Positions 48,023 to 60,931 are shown, numbered from the stretch's first letter. The stretch: 64,000 nucleotides of DNA from Latrodectus hesperus (GCA_037975125.1 CM075857.1:20286997-20350996), one strand, 5' to 3'. Made by a program: numbers and translations. The notes: generated by a model not told the origin, from the letters alone.

Positions 48023-49030
48023 AATAATGGTCTTCCATTGGAACAGGATTGAGGCCATTAAATTCTGTCCAATAAGAAGGCCTTTTACAATTAGGCTGCT
48101 CCAAAATGCAGACAAAATCGTGTTAAATTACAAATAAATAATTTTTTTTTGTAATAGTAAATAATTTCTTCCCAAGTCGAAGAATTTTGGACAGAAGTCA
48201 AATGACTGAATCAATATCTACGTTGGCATATTCCCCTTCTCGTTTCGAAGCCTTAATCATTTTCTTATAAATATAAATTTACTATATCACGATTTGAGAA
48301 TGATAGATGATAATTGCTGAATGAGAGTTGTAAATTCATTGCTATTTAAAAATAAATTTGTTTTAAAGGAAAATATTTATGGTACCACACATAGATATAT
48401 TTCTAGAAATTAAGCAAAGATTCTGTCAGAATTCAAATAAATAAGAATGTTCTCACATAGCTTCAAAAAAAAATTTGTGTAATAATATTTAATTAATATA
48501 CTATGAATTGATAAAAACTAAATTACAAGCCTTCTAATGTTTTTCCAAAAATCAAATAAATCTTCTTTGAGAACTCAAATATTTATGAGTATTTCATAAA
48601 GATTCTCAAATGGAACAACTTAAATAAAACTACATTGACATTGATTCTTTTTAGAAATTAAGTAAATCTTTTAGAACACAAATAAAAATGAATGTTCTGA
48701 CATAATTCTATAACGCGAAACAATGTGTGGGTGCACAAATTACATGCCTATCCCGGCATTATACTTAGATTGCATAAACAGGCTGAAGGTCAATAAAATT
48801 TATAAAATAAAATAGCTAAATTAAAAATTTAATTAATTTTCTTTTGTTAGTTTTCTATCACCTGTTTCTAACAAAAGAATCTTTAAGTTCGAAATAGTTT
48901 GACTGGATTACTAATCGATACCCATTATGTCCACTTTGTTGGCATCACAAAATGCAAAACCAAAAAAGAACAGGGATATCACACCAAAATTTTAGTTGGC
49001 AGATAACATATTACACAAATGTCAAATGAC
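48023..49030. other. No recognised feature
   Basis: AT-rich sequence leading up to the Tc1 pseudogene. Its terminal repeats were not located here. Confidence 0.45.
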
Positions 49031-49034
49031 TGAA

Positions 49035-50080
49035 ATATCAGCGTTTTGTAACACGTAGATGATGACCAATTCCATTGTCAGTTTTGTCGCCATTTTTGGC
49101 TGTAAATGCTGCCACACGCCTCCGCATAGATTCAGAAACTTTGGATGCATCCTTGGGTTATAATAGCCCATGCGGCTTCCATATACTGCCATAGTTAATT
49201 TGAAGTAGCAGCAGGTGATGAATTTTGGGCCAGATGTTATACAAGCATGGACCACACGTTTTCGACGAACGATAGATCGGGAGAATAAACAGAACATGGA
49301 AGCAATTCAATTTGATGTGTAAAGGACTCTTAAATAAGGAACGCCACGTGTGATGGCGGATTATTCTGTTGAGGTATGGCTGATGGCGAACGCAGAAGGT
49401 ATAAGAGGACAATGGGCATTAACAGGTAAAGGATATTGGCTGTTCAATGAACCAACAATATATATCAAGAGTGTAGAAGTAAAATTGAATACCACCCCAA
49501 ACATGATGTTGTGTGTGATCAGTGTTGCAAAGTACAAAACAACAGTTCTGGAGTCTCTCACCATTGTGTCCCCAAATTTGAATTTGACTTTCACCAAAGA
49601 ATCGGGATTTACCTCTAAAAACAATGTCGTTTCATTCTGTTATTCATATGTTTCAGTCATTACATCATTGGCAACACAAATTCTGTGGTTTAGAGTCAAG
49701 GATAAACAAAGCAGTGAACGCTTTGTAGATATTCCACTCAGCTGCAAACGACGTCGCTTAGTAAAGCAGTCATCGAATGATGCGTAACACTGAATCTGTT
49801 GTGCAATATGCTTCATAATATGATAGAGGGATCCATCACTGTCATGTGCACAGCCTGTAATGACGTGGATCACGCAATGTGTGCAACGAAGTGGGTGTGA
49901 TCAGCCCATCGTTCTCTCCTTCATTCAGCTATTACAGTTCTGCATCACAGTTGCTTGGTTTTATCCAGCGTCATCACCGTTTTCTCAGAAGAGCAATCTG
50001 CAATCTCTTCAGGTTACTATTCTTCTTCGGTGGAACTCAGAGACATTCTCGAAAGACACTCTTCGTTTTCTGCGAGGTAT
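49035..50080 (-). pseudogene. Tc1-like transposase pseudogene
   Basis: On the minus strand, blocks in transposase order are RRKRRVSFENVSEFHRRRIV and RDCRLLFRKR (N-terminal helix-turn-helix), KRRRLQLSGISTKR, NDIVFRGKSRF (TDESRF expected, so the first catalytic Asp region is changed), GHNGERLQNCC, HHVWGGIQF, NNPPSHVA (DNARPHVA expected, second Asp now Asn), and YSPDLSFVENVWSM, where the final Glu is kept. Several stops and frameshifts interrupt it. The initiator at about 50080 is now ATA. It belongs to a different Tc1 lineage from the copies at 5333 and 62631. A 145-codon plus-strand frame across it (49350-49787) is only its antisense. Confidence 0.82.
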
Positions 50081-50084
50081 AGTT

Positions 50085-50785
50085 AAACAGTTTATACAAA
50101 AAAACATGAAGGAAACAATTCCATTCTATCAAATCTGTAATCTACTCCTGTAGTTATATAGCGCTTACAGGTGGCACTACAATCGCATATGATGTGCGTG
50201 TGAGCTGCAATGCATATCTCATCGCCTCAAATGCATGATGTCAATTTCACATGATTTGCATACTTTAGTCATGGTGTTGCATTATAGGTGAACAGCAGTG
50301 TATTTATGCACTACTGTCAAATATTGAAGTCAATATCTAAGGTAGCAGTTTCTTTGCCAAAAAATGTAAACACGATAAGTTAAGCAAATGTATTTTGTTT
50401 ACTTAAATCTGCAACAGATAACACAGTGTTCAAATCTGCTATGAATGAAATAAAATGTTTTAAAAACATACGTGGTTATTACAGATGGTTTAATCACCAT
50501 TTCTGAAACACGTAGTAATGCTTCATCTATATAAATAAAAACCTTATTCTGTTTGTCGGTTAAACTTTTGTCTGGAATTAATTTGAAAATGGCTGCATAG
50601 AATAGAGAGAAATTTATGTAAAGTTGTGTTTTGCTAGTGAATTCAAAATAAAAACGGATTTTTTTTAAATGTTTAGTATAATGTTTGCAATTAATTTAAA
50701 ACATAATTAAACGCTGATTTGAAGCTTCCAGTAAAAGTGATTTCGATATGAAATTAATTTATGCAATAGAACATTACGCACTCTG
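50085..50785. other. No gene; likely transposon flank
   Basis: It probably includes the 5' untranslated end of the Tc1 copy, but the terminal inverted repeat could not be defined. Confidence 0.4.
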
Positions 50786-50789
50786 GAAC

Positions 50790-51145
50790 TCTTATCACTT
50801 CAAAATAAAAACGTGGTCATTTTCTTCTTTTTTAAGAATCATCTCAACTTTATCACTCGGAGAAGAGACAACTCATTTAGGGCACAGATTTCTCTTCTTT
50901 CTATAACACCATAATATTTTTTTGATTTTTGAGAAGATTTTTTTTAATAAAATAATTTTCAACGAATGCGTTTTCGCCTTTCCCACTTTGCCATACCCGG
51001 AAATGCATTAAAACATGGATGAAAAGTGAGCCGTCATAAATCATTAATATCTTCGTAATTAAAGAGAGTTTTTTATTGTGATATACTTCATTCAATTTGG
51101 CTTTAGCTAGTATACACATGAAATTTCATTTCGCGAAGCAAAACA
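50790..51145 (+). repeat. Dispersed repeat family F, diverged copy
   Basis: It shares GCGTTTTCGCCTTTCCCA, ATACCCGGAAATG, TCTTCGTAATTAAAG and TTCATTCAATTTGGCTTTAG with 34985-35345 in the same order and orientation. Confidence 0.5.
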
Positions 51146-52285
51146 TCGTTTTTAGAAATGTTAGTTAATTTGTTGTGTAAAATATGCACTTTTATAAGCT
51201 AAATTATACAGTTTCTGCTGCATTAATCCCTGTTTGTTTTCTCATTTCATAACAAGGCGGATTTTCCGAAATTTAGGTATAAGTTTTCCTGTGGTAAAAC
51301 CTAAACCGATAAAGCATGTGCCAAATCAGGTGCAAATTATAAATTCAACGAATCAGATGTAAAATAATTTAGAAGAAAGCAGTGAAGCAAGTATATTCAG
51401 CTAAATCTTTTATAAATAAATGATATGATTAATTCTATGGCTAATATAAACACGTAGTGGATTCGGAGAATTTACAAACATTAATCATAAGCATCCACTA
51501 GAGAGATTAGTCATCATCTAGTGCATCAATCATAAGCAAAGGTAGTTTTAAAAGACCAGTTTTAAAGCAAATGTTAAAGCAATTAATAATAAGAGTTTAT
51601 TTAATAGGATAACAACTGTTGTCATAATTATTATTGATTGTAGTTTAATAAATGACGTCGTATTCAACGCTTCAATTAAGTATTGCTTTCTATATATATT
51701 TAATAATAATGATTAGAAAACAATAAGCCATTTCAACCATTGAATATCCTATTGAATTTATAGACTGTAGATAGATTTTTGATGAATATAATAAATCCAT
51801 GCACATAAATGATACTATCAGAACATTTGGAGGAAAATTTTGATAAGTTTCTCGTTAATATATAGAACGCAAATTTAAACAATATTTATCATTATTAATA
51901 AAGAAGCTGCAAAGTAACTAATGCATTAAAGATTAGCGTTTATACTAATTTAATGTTTGTAAACAAATTAGAAGTAAAGGAATAAAAAGAAGATAAAGAA
52001 AGTAGAGTATATTTGATTCTGTTTCAAAACTAAGTATACAGAGAAAAATTAAAGGAAACGCGCCCGCAAAACAAGATCATTAAATTGATAAGGACCATGT
52101 CATTCAGTATTCAATACTTTATCTGTAAAACCTTTTTTTAGTAGGGCTATACAATCATAAGACAGCATCTATAGGCTCAAGATGCATATATAGCTCATGT
52201 TGATACAGCTTACTCTCATATTAACTAAAAATAGGCTAATATTACTCTAATCATTAATGATAGTTTAGGTGTTGACCTCATTACT
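51146..52285. other. No recognised feature
   Basis: AT-rich sequence. I see nothing in it. Confidence 0.5.
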
Positions 52286-52289
52286 ATAC

Positions 52290-52556
52290 ATTGGCCACAG
52301 TGGAGTGGTTGGTAGGTTGTCGTGTTCATTATCGGAAGGTCGTGAGTTTGAACCCCTGCTTAACCGAAGATTCGTTGTTTTTGCTAAAGATGGCTGGGAC
52401 ACGTTAAAACTATATGTGGTCGCAATGTCCTCCAAGTGAAATGATACCTCTGGGGGTGGCAGGCCAAGTATTGGGGATCTTCTGCTTGGTCCCTTCTTCA
52501 AAATCACGAAGACTCCACCCGGCTATTTCTATCTAATTGGTAGAGCCCAAATTAGG
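52290..52556 (+). mobile_element. SINE family A copy
   Basis: The head GCCACAGTGGAGTGGTTGG (box A like) is followed by CATTATCGGAAGGTCGTGAG and box-B-like GAGTTTGAACCCC, then GGACACGTTAAAAC, GTGGTCGCAATGTCCTCCAA, GGCAGGCCAAGTATTGGGG and TCAAAATCACGAAGACTCCA. It is the best preserved member of the family here. Confidence 0.75.
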
Positions 52557-52559
52557 GCT

Positions 52560-54560
52560 AGGTATTGGAAAGCATACTGGTGCAATAACCACGTTATTGC
52601 AGCATAAGGCAGATTTATAGCCACTGTTTAAGGTGCATATCTAGTAAAATATCCTAAATTATAACTCCAGCAATTCAATAGATAAATACAAATATAATTA
52701 TTTTGAATTAATAAAGAATTATCTTTAAAATACTTATTATTTTGTTTTATAATTCAAAGAATATTATTTTAAGTAAATAAAATTAAAACTGAAGTCTCAA
52801 TTTAGAGGTCCCTGTAAATTAAGTTTTCTTGCTGATCAAATTAATGCAGAAACTTCTGCAATTTCTTCTCGTTCAAATAATGCTACAGTTTTGAGTAAAG
52901 TGTTTCAGTTGTTTTCAGATATTTTTTCGATTAACCTATTTTCAAGACAATTGGGGGGAATAGCAGAAACATAGTTTTAATTACTTAAAATGACTTTTTT
53001 TTATACGATTTAGCTTTTTAAAGTCAATGATCCAAATTATTTCAAACCAGTTCTCATAGCATATTTTTTGTTTATTCGATTAGAACTTTGAAATTGTCTA
53101 AAAGGAAAGAAAATTATCTTCATATTCATATGATACATGATATAACAAAATATGTAGATATATTATCAACTTACGTATTCTTTTTTGTTGTCTATTTCTT
53201 CCATTGCGAATTTCGATACTCAAAGCAGCTCTCAACAGTAGGCAGTAGTCCAACTCACTCAATGAAAACTAACCATTGAAACGAATCTCGTGACTACATG
53301 AATGTTATTTCTTTTTCCACCTGTATTTGTTTACCTTGGAAATAGCTGGGGTCGATTTTCTATAGTTCTTATGTATATTTCGATTTAAATATTCTCCAAA
53401 CAATAAGCATACAATATTAACAACAATGGTTTGCCTTTATGTAAGAATTCACATCTGTTATTTAACTTACTTTCTTTTATACATTGTTGTGTAAAAGTAA
53501 AGAGATTTAAATAAAAAAAATTAATTGAAATATATTGAATAACAATTTTGAAATTATTCAAAGCATGTTTCATAGTTTACTTTAAATATAATATCAAAAA
53601 ACCTAAAAGTAGTAGTGCTTCTTATTATTAAATTTTAATTGATGAGTTGGTTCCTACATGAAAACTCTAACTTACTCATTATTTTTAATAAATTTATAAA
53701 CTATTTCTCAAAACTGATTGATTTCTAGAAAAATTTACAAAGGTTTCTCCAAAAGGCTAAGTTTACATTACTATGTCACAGATTTATAATTATTTTTCAA
53801 GATACTATGCACCTAAATATCTTTACAGCAGGCGTGAAAAAACTTTGGTGAAAATAAACGGTCGATTATGCTCTTTTTAACCACTAGTCGGACTGAAAAC
53901 TCGTGGAATATTTGGTGATCATCAAATAATAAATCTAAAGATGTTCACTACAGCAATTCTAGTGATAATTATACCTAGACACAGGTACACAAATGGTAAA
54001 AATGAAGGATTTCACAAAAAAATTATTCCATTGTCCTCCATATATACCATGTTTAGATTTCATAAAAGAATACTGTTGATATGTAAGTAAGAATGATTTA
54101 CAGAAATCGTATGTATCAATTCAATTTTATTTTCCACATTTTACAAATCTAAATAGAAACTTGATTTTATTTGTATCAAAATCATTTATAATTAAAATAC
54201 TTTTTGTGCATTCTACAATTTTAGCTTAATCAATAATTTATAAAATTAATTATCTTTTCATAAAAGAATTTGAAATTACCGAGAACTTTCTTAAATTTTG
54301 TTCCTGATTGGAAAATAAAGTTCTTTGGTAAATAAATTTACAAGAGAATTCGTATAATACCGAGAAAAGAAGTAGGTAATTCTTTGTTATTTATTTTTAT
54401 TCATTTTTAAATTTGCTTACAATTAAGAGTCGATGTTCTTAAAACTATCAACTTTGTAATTCAAAAATTGTGGCATCGATTTTTGACCCAGGAAAGAAAC
54501 ATCATGTTAGAACAGTATCTATGCATGTCAACAACACAACTGATGTTACACGAAACGAAA
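52560..54560. other. No recognised feature
   Basis: AT-rich sequence with short chance frames (53088-53279, 53385-53573). Confidence 0.5.
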
Positions 54561-54569
54561 AATAGGGAT

Positions 54570-54740
54570 GTTCGCGAAGTAGCCGGGCATTTTGCGCGTG
54601 CTTAAAAAATGCGTGTCGTAGACCCCAATTGCCACTATTGTTCTAGAACATCGTATTCTAGATCGTTGTTCTCTGTTCATTGTTCTAGTTCGTTGCGAGA
54701 ACAATGCAGGGTCTATATAATTTTAGTCCGATGTGAATTT
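54570..54740 (+). promoter_or_regulatory. GC-richer patch with GTTCT motif cluster and TATA-like box
   Basis: ATTGTTCTAG occurs at about 54637 and 54690, with TTGTTCT and mirrored AGAACAAT copies between and after, followed by CTATATAATT (TATA-like) at about 54713. The patch also has several CpGs. A promoter is possible but no transcript or exon downstream was identified. Confidence 0.2.
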
Positions 54741-55735
54741 ATGGGGAATATAAAAATTCTGAATAATTATAATAGGAGTGTGAAGAGTTATGAGACAATG
54801 CTATTATATGTTTGCTTAGATTCAATGCATTATGACTGTTTTAAACTAATGGAAAAATTTTTTTAGATTCAATCCGCAAAAAATTAGAGTAATAGTAAAC
54901 ATTCAATTTTGTCTCATGTAATCATTTAAATAACCAACTAGTTGAATAATTTTGATACCAGGATATTATTTATGTAAGTAGAAAATTAGGAATAAATTTT
55001 TAAAAAATGTTAAAAATAAGCAATGAAAATCATGGACGTAAAAGTAATTCGAAAACTAATTTTTTAATCAATAGGACTTATAAATAGCTCTAGAACAAAA
55101 ATAGACATTCACAAATTACTTGTATAATATTAGCTACAAAGTATACACTAAATGCATTCATTCCATTAAAGTTTCATAACGGTTACCTTTTTATCAATGT
55201 ACTAAGCAAAATATGATATTGCTAATTAATTTTACAGAGACATTTTGTGTAATATAACTTGAACTAAAGTCATGCGATTATATATATATATATACGTGCA
55301 CATTTTTTTCAATTAAGTAAATAATATTATTACAAGCAAGATTAAAATAGTGGGAAACATGTGCCATAAATGAAATCAAATTTTTCGTTTGAAAATGAAT
55401 TGATATGCCTAAAAATTGCTATAGAATATATCATTGATATTGTTGATGTAAAATATTACAAGCTAATTTTATATGATGCGTATTATTTATTCATCAGCTA
55501 TTATTTTTGATGATACTTTTTCTAGCCAAGAGATGTGAATTTTATTCATTAGTATATTGATTTTCAATTTATGTAAATCAGTATTTAATTACTTGGATTA
55601 TCAGCTTTAAGCATATTACTGACCATTAAAAGCGCTATATTAGGAAGAAATGCAAATAACAATTTGATATTTATTGAACAAATATATTATAATGGGAAAA
55701 AAATAAATGATTAAAGTTTCAAGAAATATAAAAGC
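54741..55735. other. No gene; short TA microsatellite
   Basis: AT-rich sequence with (TA)8 at about 55278-55294. Confidence 0.5.
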
Positions 55736-55749
55736 ATATATCTTCAGAA

Positions 55750-56400
55750 GTCAAGATCCAGAACAATCGTATTTGGCAGTAATTTTAGTATTTATACACC
55801 TGGATATTGAGCCAAATAGATATTGGATGCCACGTATAAATACAACTCCCGAATCAGCTTCAACAAGATGCCACAATTCCTCTACAGTAGTGATTGGCGT
55901 TTGGTGACAAGCTGGTCCCATCGCAACTACTAATAAGACTTTTTTGTAGGTGAAAAATCTGAAGAATGTGGTGATAAAAGCAGTAATTTAACATTTTCTG
56001 TTTCAATTAAGTTTCGTACAGTATCAAAAATTACTGAAAAGTAGCTTTTCGCCGAGTTCGAATAAACAGTAGAGTCACAAGTTTTAATACAACAAAAATG
56101 GAATGGCCATTGTTGAAAGCGCCGTTATTGTGAATTAGAAATACCCGAGACGCTTCTTCAAAGTATCTTCATATCATTATTCTATGTGACGGACCAGTAT
56201 CATGATATCAAACGTATGTTTACCTTGTGGGTTTTCCACTATACCAACAAATGCAGATGTGACCATCATGATGCTATAAGCAGAGCTAGGATGTGTCTGA
56301 AAACAAGATGTTACGCCATTCTTAAGTCCATGTTTATTGTTGATTTCATCATTAAAGTCACTCTTGTCTATTATGCAAATTCAAGAGAGTTGAAGCCGTG
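55750..56400 (-). pseudogene. Tc1-like transposase pseudogene, C-terminal two thirds
   Basis: Minus-strand blocks, joined across frames, read TW-stop-EWRNILFSDTS (first catalytic Asp kept), HHDGHICICWYSG, HDTGPSHRIM, NGAFNNG, LLFIRTRRKATFQ (the following DNARPH is lost), LLLSPHSSDFSPTKK (final Glu now Lys), then TTVEELWHLVEADSG and IQYLFGSISRCINT. The order and spacing fit a DD34E transposase of the same lineage as 49035-50080. Stops and frameshifts are numerous, and the N-terminal DNA-binding part and terminal repeats were not found. Confidence 0.75.
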
Positions 56401-56458
56401 GGGGCCAAGTTTACAGTTCATGTTGTTATTAGCATTATTTAACCGTTTGGGCAGACAC

Positions 56459-56836
56459 TTGTGTTGTTGTTCTTACTTATAACACTTGGACAAGTCAAGC
56501 TCGCTATGCAATTGGCTAGAGAATTTAAGTCAGTAGGCTGCGTCTTTCGTTTAACCAAAACACCACAAAAGTACGACTTTGCTCTAAACTCCTTCGATAG
56601 AGGGCACCACCAGAGGATCCACTCCCTCAATTTTAAATTGATCTGAAAGCGGAAGAAATTTTCTCCAGATCATTAAACCCATGGTAACTGATCAATGACC
56701 GACCACAGGACATTTGATTCCACAAATTTAAAAAGCACGTATATCGCATGTACTCAGTGGTTTTTGGGGGCATTGGGAATCGAATCACTCGTTTCGAACG
56801 GAAGGCCTATGCCCTAACCCCAGGGCTACTACGGCT
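56459..56836 (-). mobile_element. SINE family C copy, minus strand
   Basis: The minus-strand head AGCCGTAGTAGCCCTGGGGT and box B GATTCGATTCCC are diverged. The body GTTACCATGGGTTTAATGAT and ACTGACTTAAATTCTCT and the tail ATAAGTAAGAACAACAACAC match the family. Confidence 0.85.
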
Positions 56837-56839
56837 CTA

Positions 56840-58340
56840 AGACAATTGTTGTTTTGCAAACGATTTAATTTTTATGACTCAAGGCTGTACGATCAAAGGG
56901 ACGTGGCAGTGCAAATAATAAACTTATTTAAGTTAAGTTTTTGGTTGTTAGGATAGTACGTCAATGAAAACCATCATGTTGTTTCGTATGACCATTCTAA
57001 ATCCCTCGATTCTGTATTCAGTCATGAATAGTAGAACAAAGCGAGCGACAAATTTGTGATATGACAAACTGCCATCCCAATGGGCTATAATTTGATCTGT
57101 TTCAAAGACAGAAATGTGTTAGAAAGCATTTCTTCTTCTTACACGTGTATCACAATTATTTTATCCCAATTAACAGCACTCAAATTCAGTTTACATATGA
57201 GAACCTTGAACAATTTCTGCATTTAAATGTATAGCAGATATGACTATCACCGCTTGTTTTACATGAATGCTTCGAATCCATACCATTTGCTTATTGTAGC
57301 ATTACCTTATAGAGGTATAAATTTTTTATAACAGAGTGTCAACTCTTTCTGTAGAAATCATAGTAGTCAGCAGAATATTTATTTCATTTTTTTTAAATAG
57401 AAGTTTGTTTAATGATAAAATAATTTCATTATAAATTGGTTTAATTGTAAATAAAATGAATCCGAATTCCATTTAGTAAATGCAACTTATAGAAGTAAAA
57501 AGTGTTTTCAAATATATTCTTAATCTTTTTTGTCTAATATATTAATCTCTGATTATTTTAACTTAATACATTTGAGCAAACTTTAATTTTTAGTTTCAAG
57601 ATGAAAAAATAATTCAATCTTGTAACAATCATTGCGTTTGAACAATGCAGGAAAACTGAATTTACTATAAAATAGATAGCATTAAGTAAACGAAAACGTA
57701 AAAAAATATCTTAGTATTGTAGATATGTGCCAGAGAAAAATCAAATTGCAGCCAAAAATACCAAATTTTAAAGAACGATGAAATTACCAAAATAAAGATA
57801 TAAGTTCATTTAAGAATATATTTCATTAATACAATTGCTATGCGAACAATTAAATTATGTATTTTAACATTTAATGTATTGAATTTAATTAAATATTTAT
57901 AATATTTATATGATTTTATAAATTAATGTTATTTTTTGTTATATTGAGAATCAAGTGGAAAACATTTAAATAATAAAGAATTCAAACTATTAAATTTAAC
58001 TTTTTTTATTAAATAACAAGTTTTAATAAAATATTTTCTATTAAGACTAATTTAAATATTTAAAAGCATCATAACTTATAATAAGTTTGTTTGAATGTAC
58101 CATGATTTTAGAGAATTTAAGAACATCCTATTAAATGCAAAGTATGCATAAAAACACTGTGTAGTACATGGGAACAAATTTGTAAACAAATTAGGAGAAT
58201 AGCAAATAATAAGCATTAAAATTAGTATACTTCAATAACAAAATACTCTACAAAATATGAACACATTGTTTGAAAAACTCTCTTTAAAATTATTATTGAA
58301 AAAACATTATATATGCCCCTCAGTTATTTTTGTAAATAAT
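56840..58340. other. No recognised feature
   Basis: AT-rich sequence. I see no gene or repeat. Confidence 0.5.
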
Positions 58341-58344
58341 AGTT

Positions 58345-58623
58345 ATGAAAAATATTTAGTGCTCAAAGGTGGGTGAATTTAACAGGACAACACCACTTGA
58401 ATGTAAGACATTCAATTGATTATCTTTTCATACTCTAATGAAAAATATTTAATGCTCAAAGGCGGGTGAATTTAACAGGACAACACCACTTGAATGTAAG
58501 ACATTCAATTGATTATCTTTTCATACTCTAATGAAAAATATTTAATGCTCAAAGGCGGGTGAATTTAACAGGACAACACCACTTGAATGTAAGACATTCA
58601 ATTGATTATTTTTTCATACTCTA
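58345..58623 (+). repeat. 93-bp tandem repeat, three near-identical units
   Basis: Units start at 58345, 58438 and 58531. They differ at only a few positions (for example GGTGGGTG versus GGCGGGTG, TTTAGTGC versus TTTAATGC). Each contains ACAGGACAACACCACTTG and a small hairpin GAATGT-AAG-ACATTC. The low divergence implies recent duplication. Confidence 0.95.
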
Positions 58624-59020
58624 TCAGGCATGTTGATCTGCCAAATTCAAACATTTAAAATCTTCAATATATATTTTAGATTAACTGTAACTGAAAAAAT
58701 AAAAGAGCCTCTAAAAAGATGTGCATGTAGAAAATTAAGAGTCATTAACTAAAATAATATTGCTTTATAAAATCAAATAAATAGTAATCCCAAAAATTCA
58801 AATTAATTTCTACGAAACAATGGTAGACTGAATGATAATACTACGTTTTTAGGAAATTTTTATGAAGAAAAATTGTGGAAAATATCTTTATTGAATATAG
58901 CTGACATTATTAAAATGCTTGGGTTTTTAATAATTATCATCATTAATCTGTTACAACAGTCATCTGCTTAAAGTACAATATCCACAGCATTGAGTTTGAC
59001 TGATTACTTTCATTGGCCAT
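58624..59020. other. No recognised feature
   Basis: AT-rich spacer between two tandem arrays. Confidence 0.5.
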
Positions 59021-59021
59021 T

Positions 59022-59415
59022 GAAGCTACTCAAGAACATAAAACTGCCTGAAGATTTTAGCATACAATGAATATCACTGAAGCTACTTAAGACCATAAAA
59101 ATGCCAGAAGATTTTGGCATACATGGTATATCACGGAAGCTACTTAAGACCATAAAATCGTTTAAAAACTTTAACATGCAACGTATATCACTGAAGCTAC
59201 TTAAGAACATAAAACTGCCTGAAGATTTTAACATACAACATATATCACGGAAGCTACTTAAGAACATAAAACTGCCTGAAGATTTTAGCATACACCGTAT
59301 ATCACTGAAGCAACTTAAGACTATAAAACAGCCTGCAGATTTTAACATCCAACGTATATCACCCACTGAAGCTACTTAAGAACATAAAACTGCCTGAAAA
59401 TTTTAATATTAACTG
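59022..59415 (+). repeat. 57-bp tandem repeat, seven units, open on both strands
   Basis: GAAGC(T/A)AC(T/C)(T/C)AAGA recurs at 59022, 59079, 59136, 59193, 59250, 59307 and 59368 (the last spacing has a 4-bp insertion). Because 57 is a multiple of three, both strands stay open: plus strand gives the 19-residue motif ISLKLLKNIKLPEDFNIQR from 59071 to 59379, minus strand gives a Ser/Phe/Leu-rich repeat. TGA at 59068-59070 closes the plus frame after unit 1. Units 2 to 6 alternate CTG and CGG at the same codon, suggesting a 114-bp higher-order unit. I consider it more likely a satellite than a gene. Confidence 0.92.
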
Positions 59416-60810
59416 TAACTGAAAAAACTTTCTCGTATACTCTGTCGTATCTCTCGTATATCGTATATCCTCTCGAAAATTTTCGTTTTTGAATAGGCAA
59501 TTAAAATATATAAGAAAATTCCCAAGCACCAACCACGCACGTGATTTCAATCCATCTCCTGCTGGAAGAGATCAAATTTCGGCGTGGATTCTTTGGTAAT
59601 GGTACACACGATTATTGTCTTAGTGTCGAAATCATAAATCAACAGATCAAGCAGCAAAAAACATTAAATTAGTGATGACTATGCAATCGAGGATAAGACC
59701 AATATATCTTACAAGGATGGGCAGCATAAATTATATCTCCAGCCTATATTATCATTGAAAACTGTATTGTGTGGTTCAGTAATTTAATAAGAAAATCTCT
59801 ACAAGCACTATGTTTCTCTTTATGTAATAAAGGAAGAACACATGCAATACGAATTTTAGAATGTTTCTAAGGGTATATGATCCTGAAAATTACTTTTATT
59901 ACTTCCGAAAATTATTTATAACTTAGTTCAAATCAATAAAAACTATATTGTAAATGCAAAGTGTGCAATATTAATTAATTATCTTTCAAAAATGATGTAT
60001 TAATACAGGGATATTGACATTGTATATTTATTTACATTAAATTAGTGACTTACTTTAATAAGTTAATGCAGTGCAAACGCCATATTTTGCGAGAAATGAT
60101 CAAGATTTAATCGCAAGAATTATTTTTAATTAAAAATTAAAGATTCAGCAAAAAATCCAATTTAATAAATATATTCATAATTCCCAAAATTCATATAAAA
60201 ATGATAATTGAATAAATAAGCACACAGTTCTGTTTTTTTTTTTATCTTTTTTAAAATTAATACAGCAATTCTAACAGCTACTTCTATTAAATTGTAAAGT
60301 TTTAAAAATTAAAATGTATTTTTGTAAAAATTTATTATTATTTAAACATTTCCTTGTAATTCTGAATTTTATTAATAAGTTACACGATTCAAAGAATATT
60401 TCATTGGTTTAAGTTCATTTAAATTTAGAAAAACTAATTTAATTTGTTTATTATTTAGTAATAGTAAATATTAAGCATGGATCAAAATATGAACTTCTAA
60501 TTTATTTAAATTACTATATACTCTTGCTTAGATATAGAATTTTATAATTAGGAATTAAGATAATTTTATTCGATAAAATATTAGCCATTTTATAAATTTT
60601 TAATGAAATAACTATTTTTTTTAAATATGAAACTAAATTAAAATTTATAAGTTAAATTTTATTTAAATAACAATTGAAATACTTAGAAATGAATTTTTTC
60701 CTTATTACAAATTGAAATTATAATTTATTCAATGATTCTGTTTTTGTTCTATTTATCGTTTTCATTAATAAAATTAAAAAAATGTTCGAAATGAGAAGGA
60801 AAAAAACTTA
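59416..60810. other. AT-rich sequence, probable intron of the minus-strand gene
   Basis: If the donor at 60811 is used, this is the start of the first intron. No downstream exon was recognised in it. Confidence 0.4.
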
Positions 60811-60811
60811 C
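60806..60811 (-). promoter_or_regulatory. 5' splice donor GTAAGT
   Basis: On the minus strand GAATAGCC is followed by GTAAGTTTTTTT, a full-consensus donor, exactly 40 codons after the ATG, and followed by a T-rich AT-rich intron-like sequence. Confidence 0.6.
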
Positions 60812-60931
60812 GGCTATTCTTTCCCCAAAGGATTGTGATTCTTTTTTCTTATTGGCAGATCTGTTATTCCCCATGCGGTCGCATCTTCCCCGATTATAAC
60901 TAGTAGTCGTCGTCCCTCCAGCAACATTCAT
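60812..60931 (-). CDS. First coding exon of an unidentified host gene
   Basis: ATG at 60931-60929 in context AAAACATGA opens a 40-codon frame that reaches the consensus donor with no codon split (phase 0). The peptide begins MNVAGGTTTTSYN, continues RCDRMGNNRSANKKKES and ends FGERIA: hydrophilic, basic, with no signal peptide or transmembrane segment. Base composition changes at its left edge, from GC-rich in the exon and upstream leader to very AT-rich past the donor, as in genuine arthropod genes. I do not recognise the protein. The rest of the gene would lie to the left, on the minus strand, after an intron of unknown length. Confidence 0.55.

Noticed and set aside
49350..49787. 145-codon plus-strand gene
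   Set aside because: It is antisense to a decayed Tc1 transposase whose blocks read clearly on the minus strand.
59010..59366. 118-residue Ser/Phe/Leu repeat protein on the minus strand
   Set aside because: A 57-bp tandem unit keeps frames open on both strands automatically, and no gene signals flank it.
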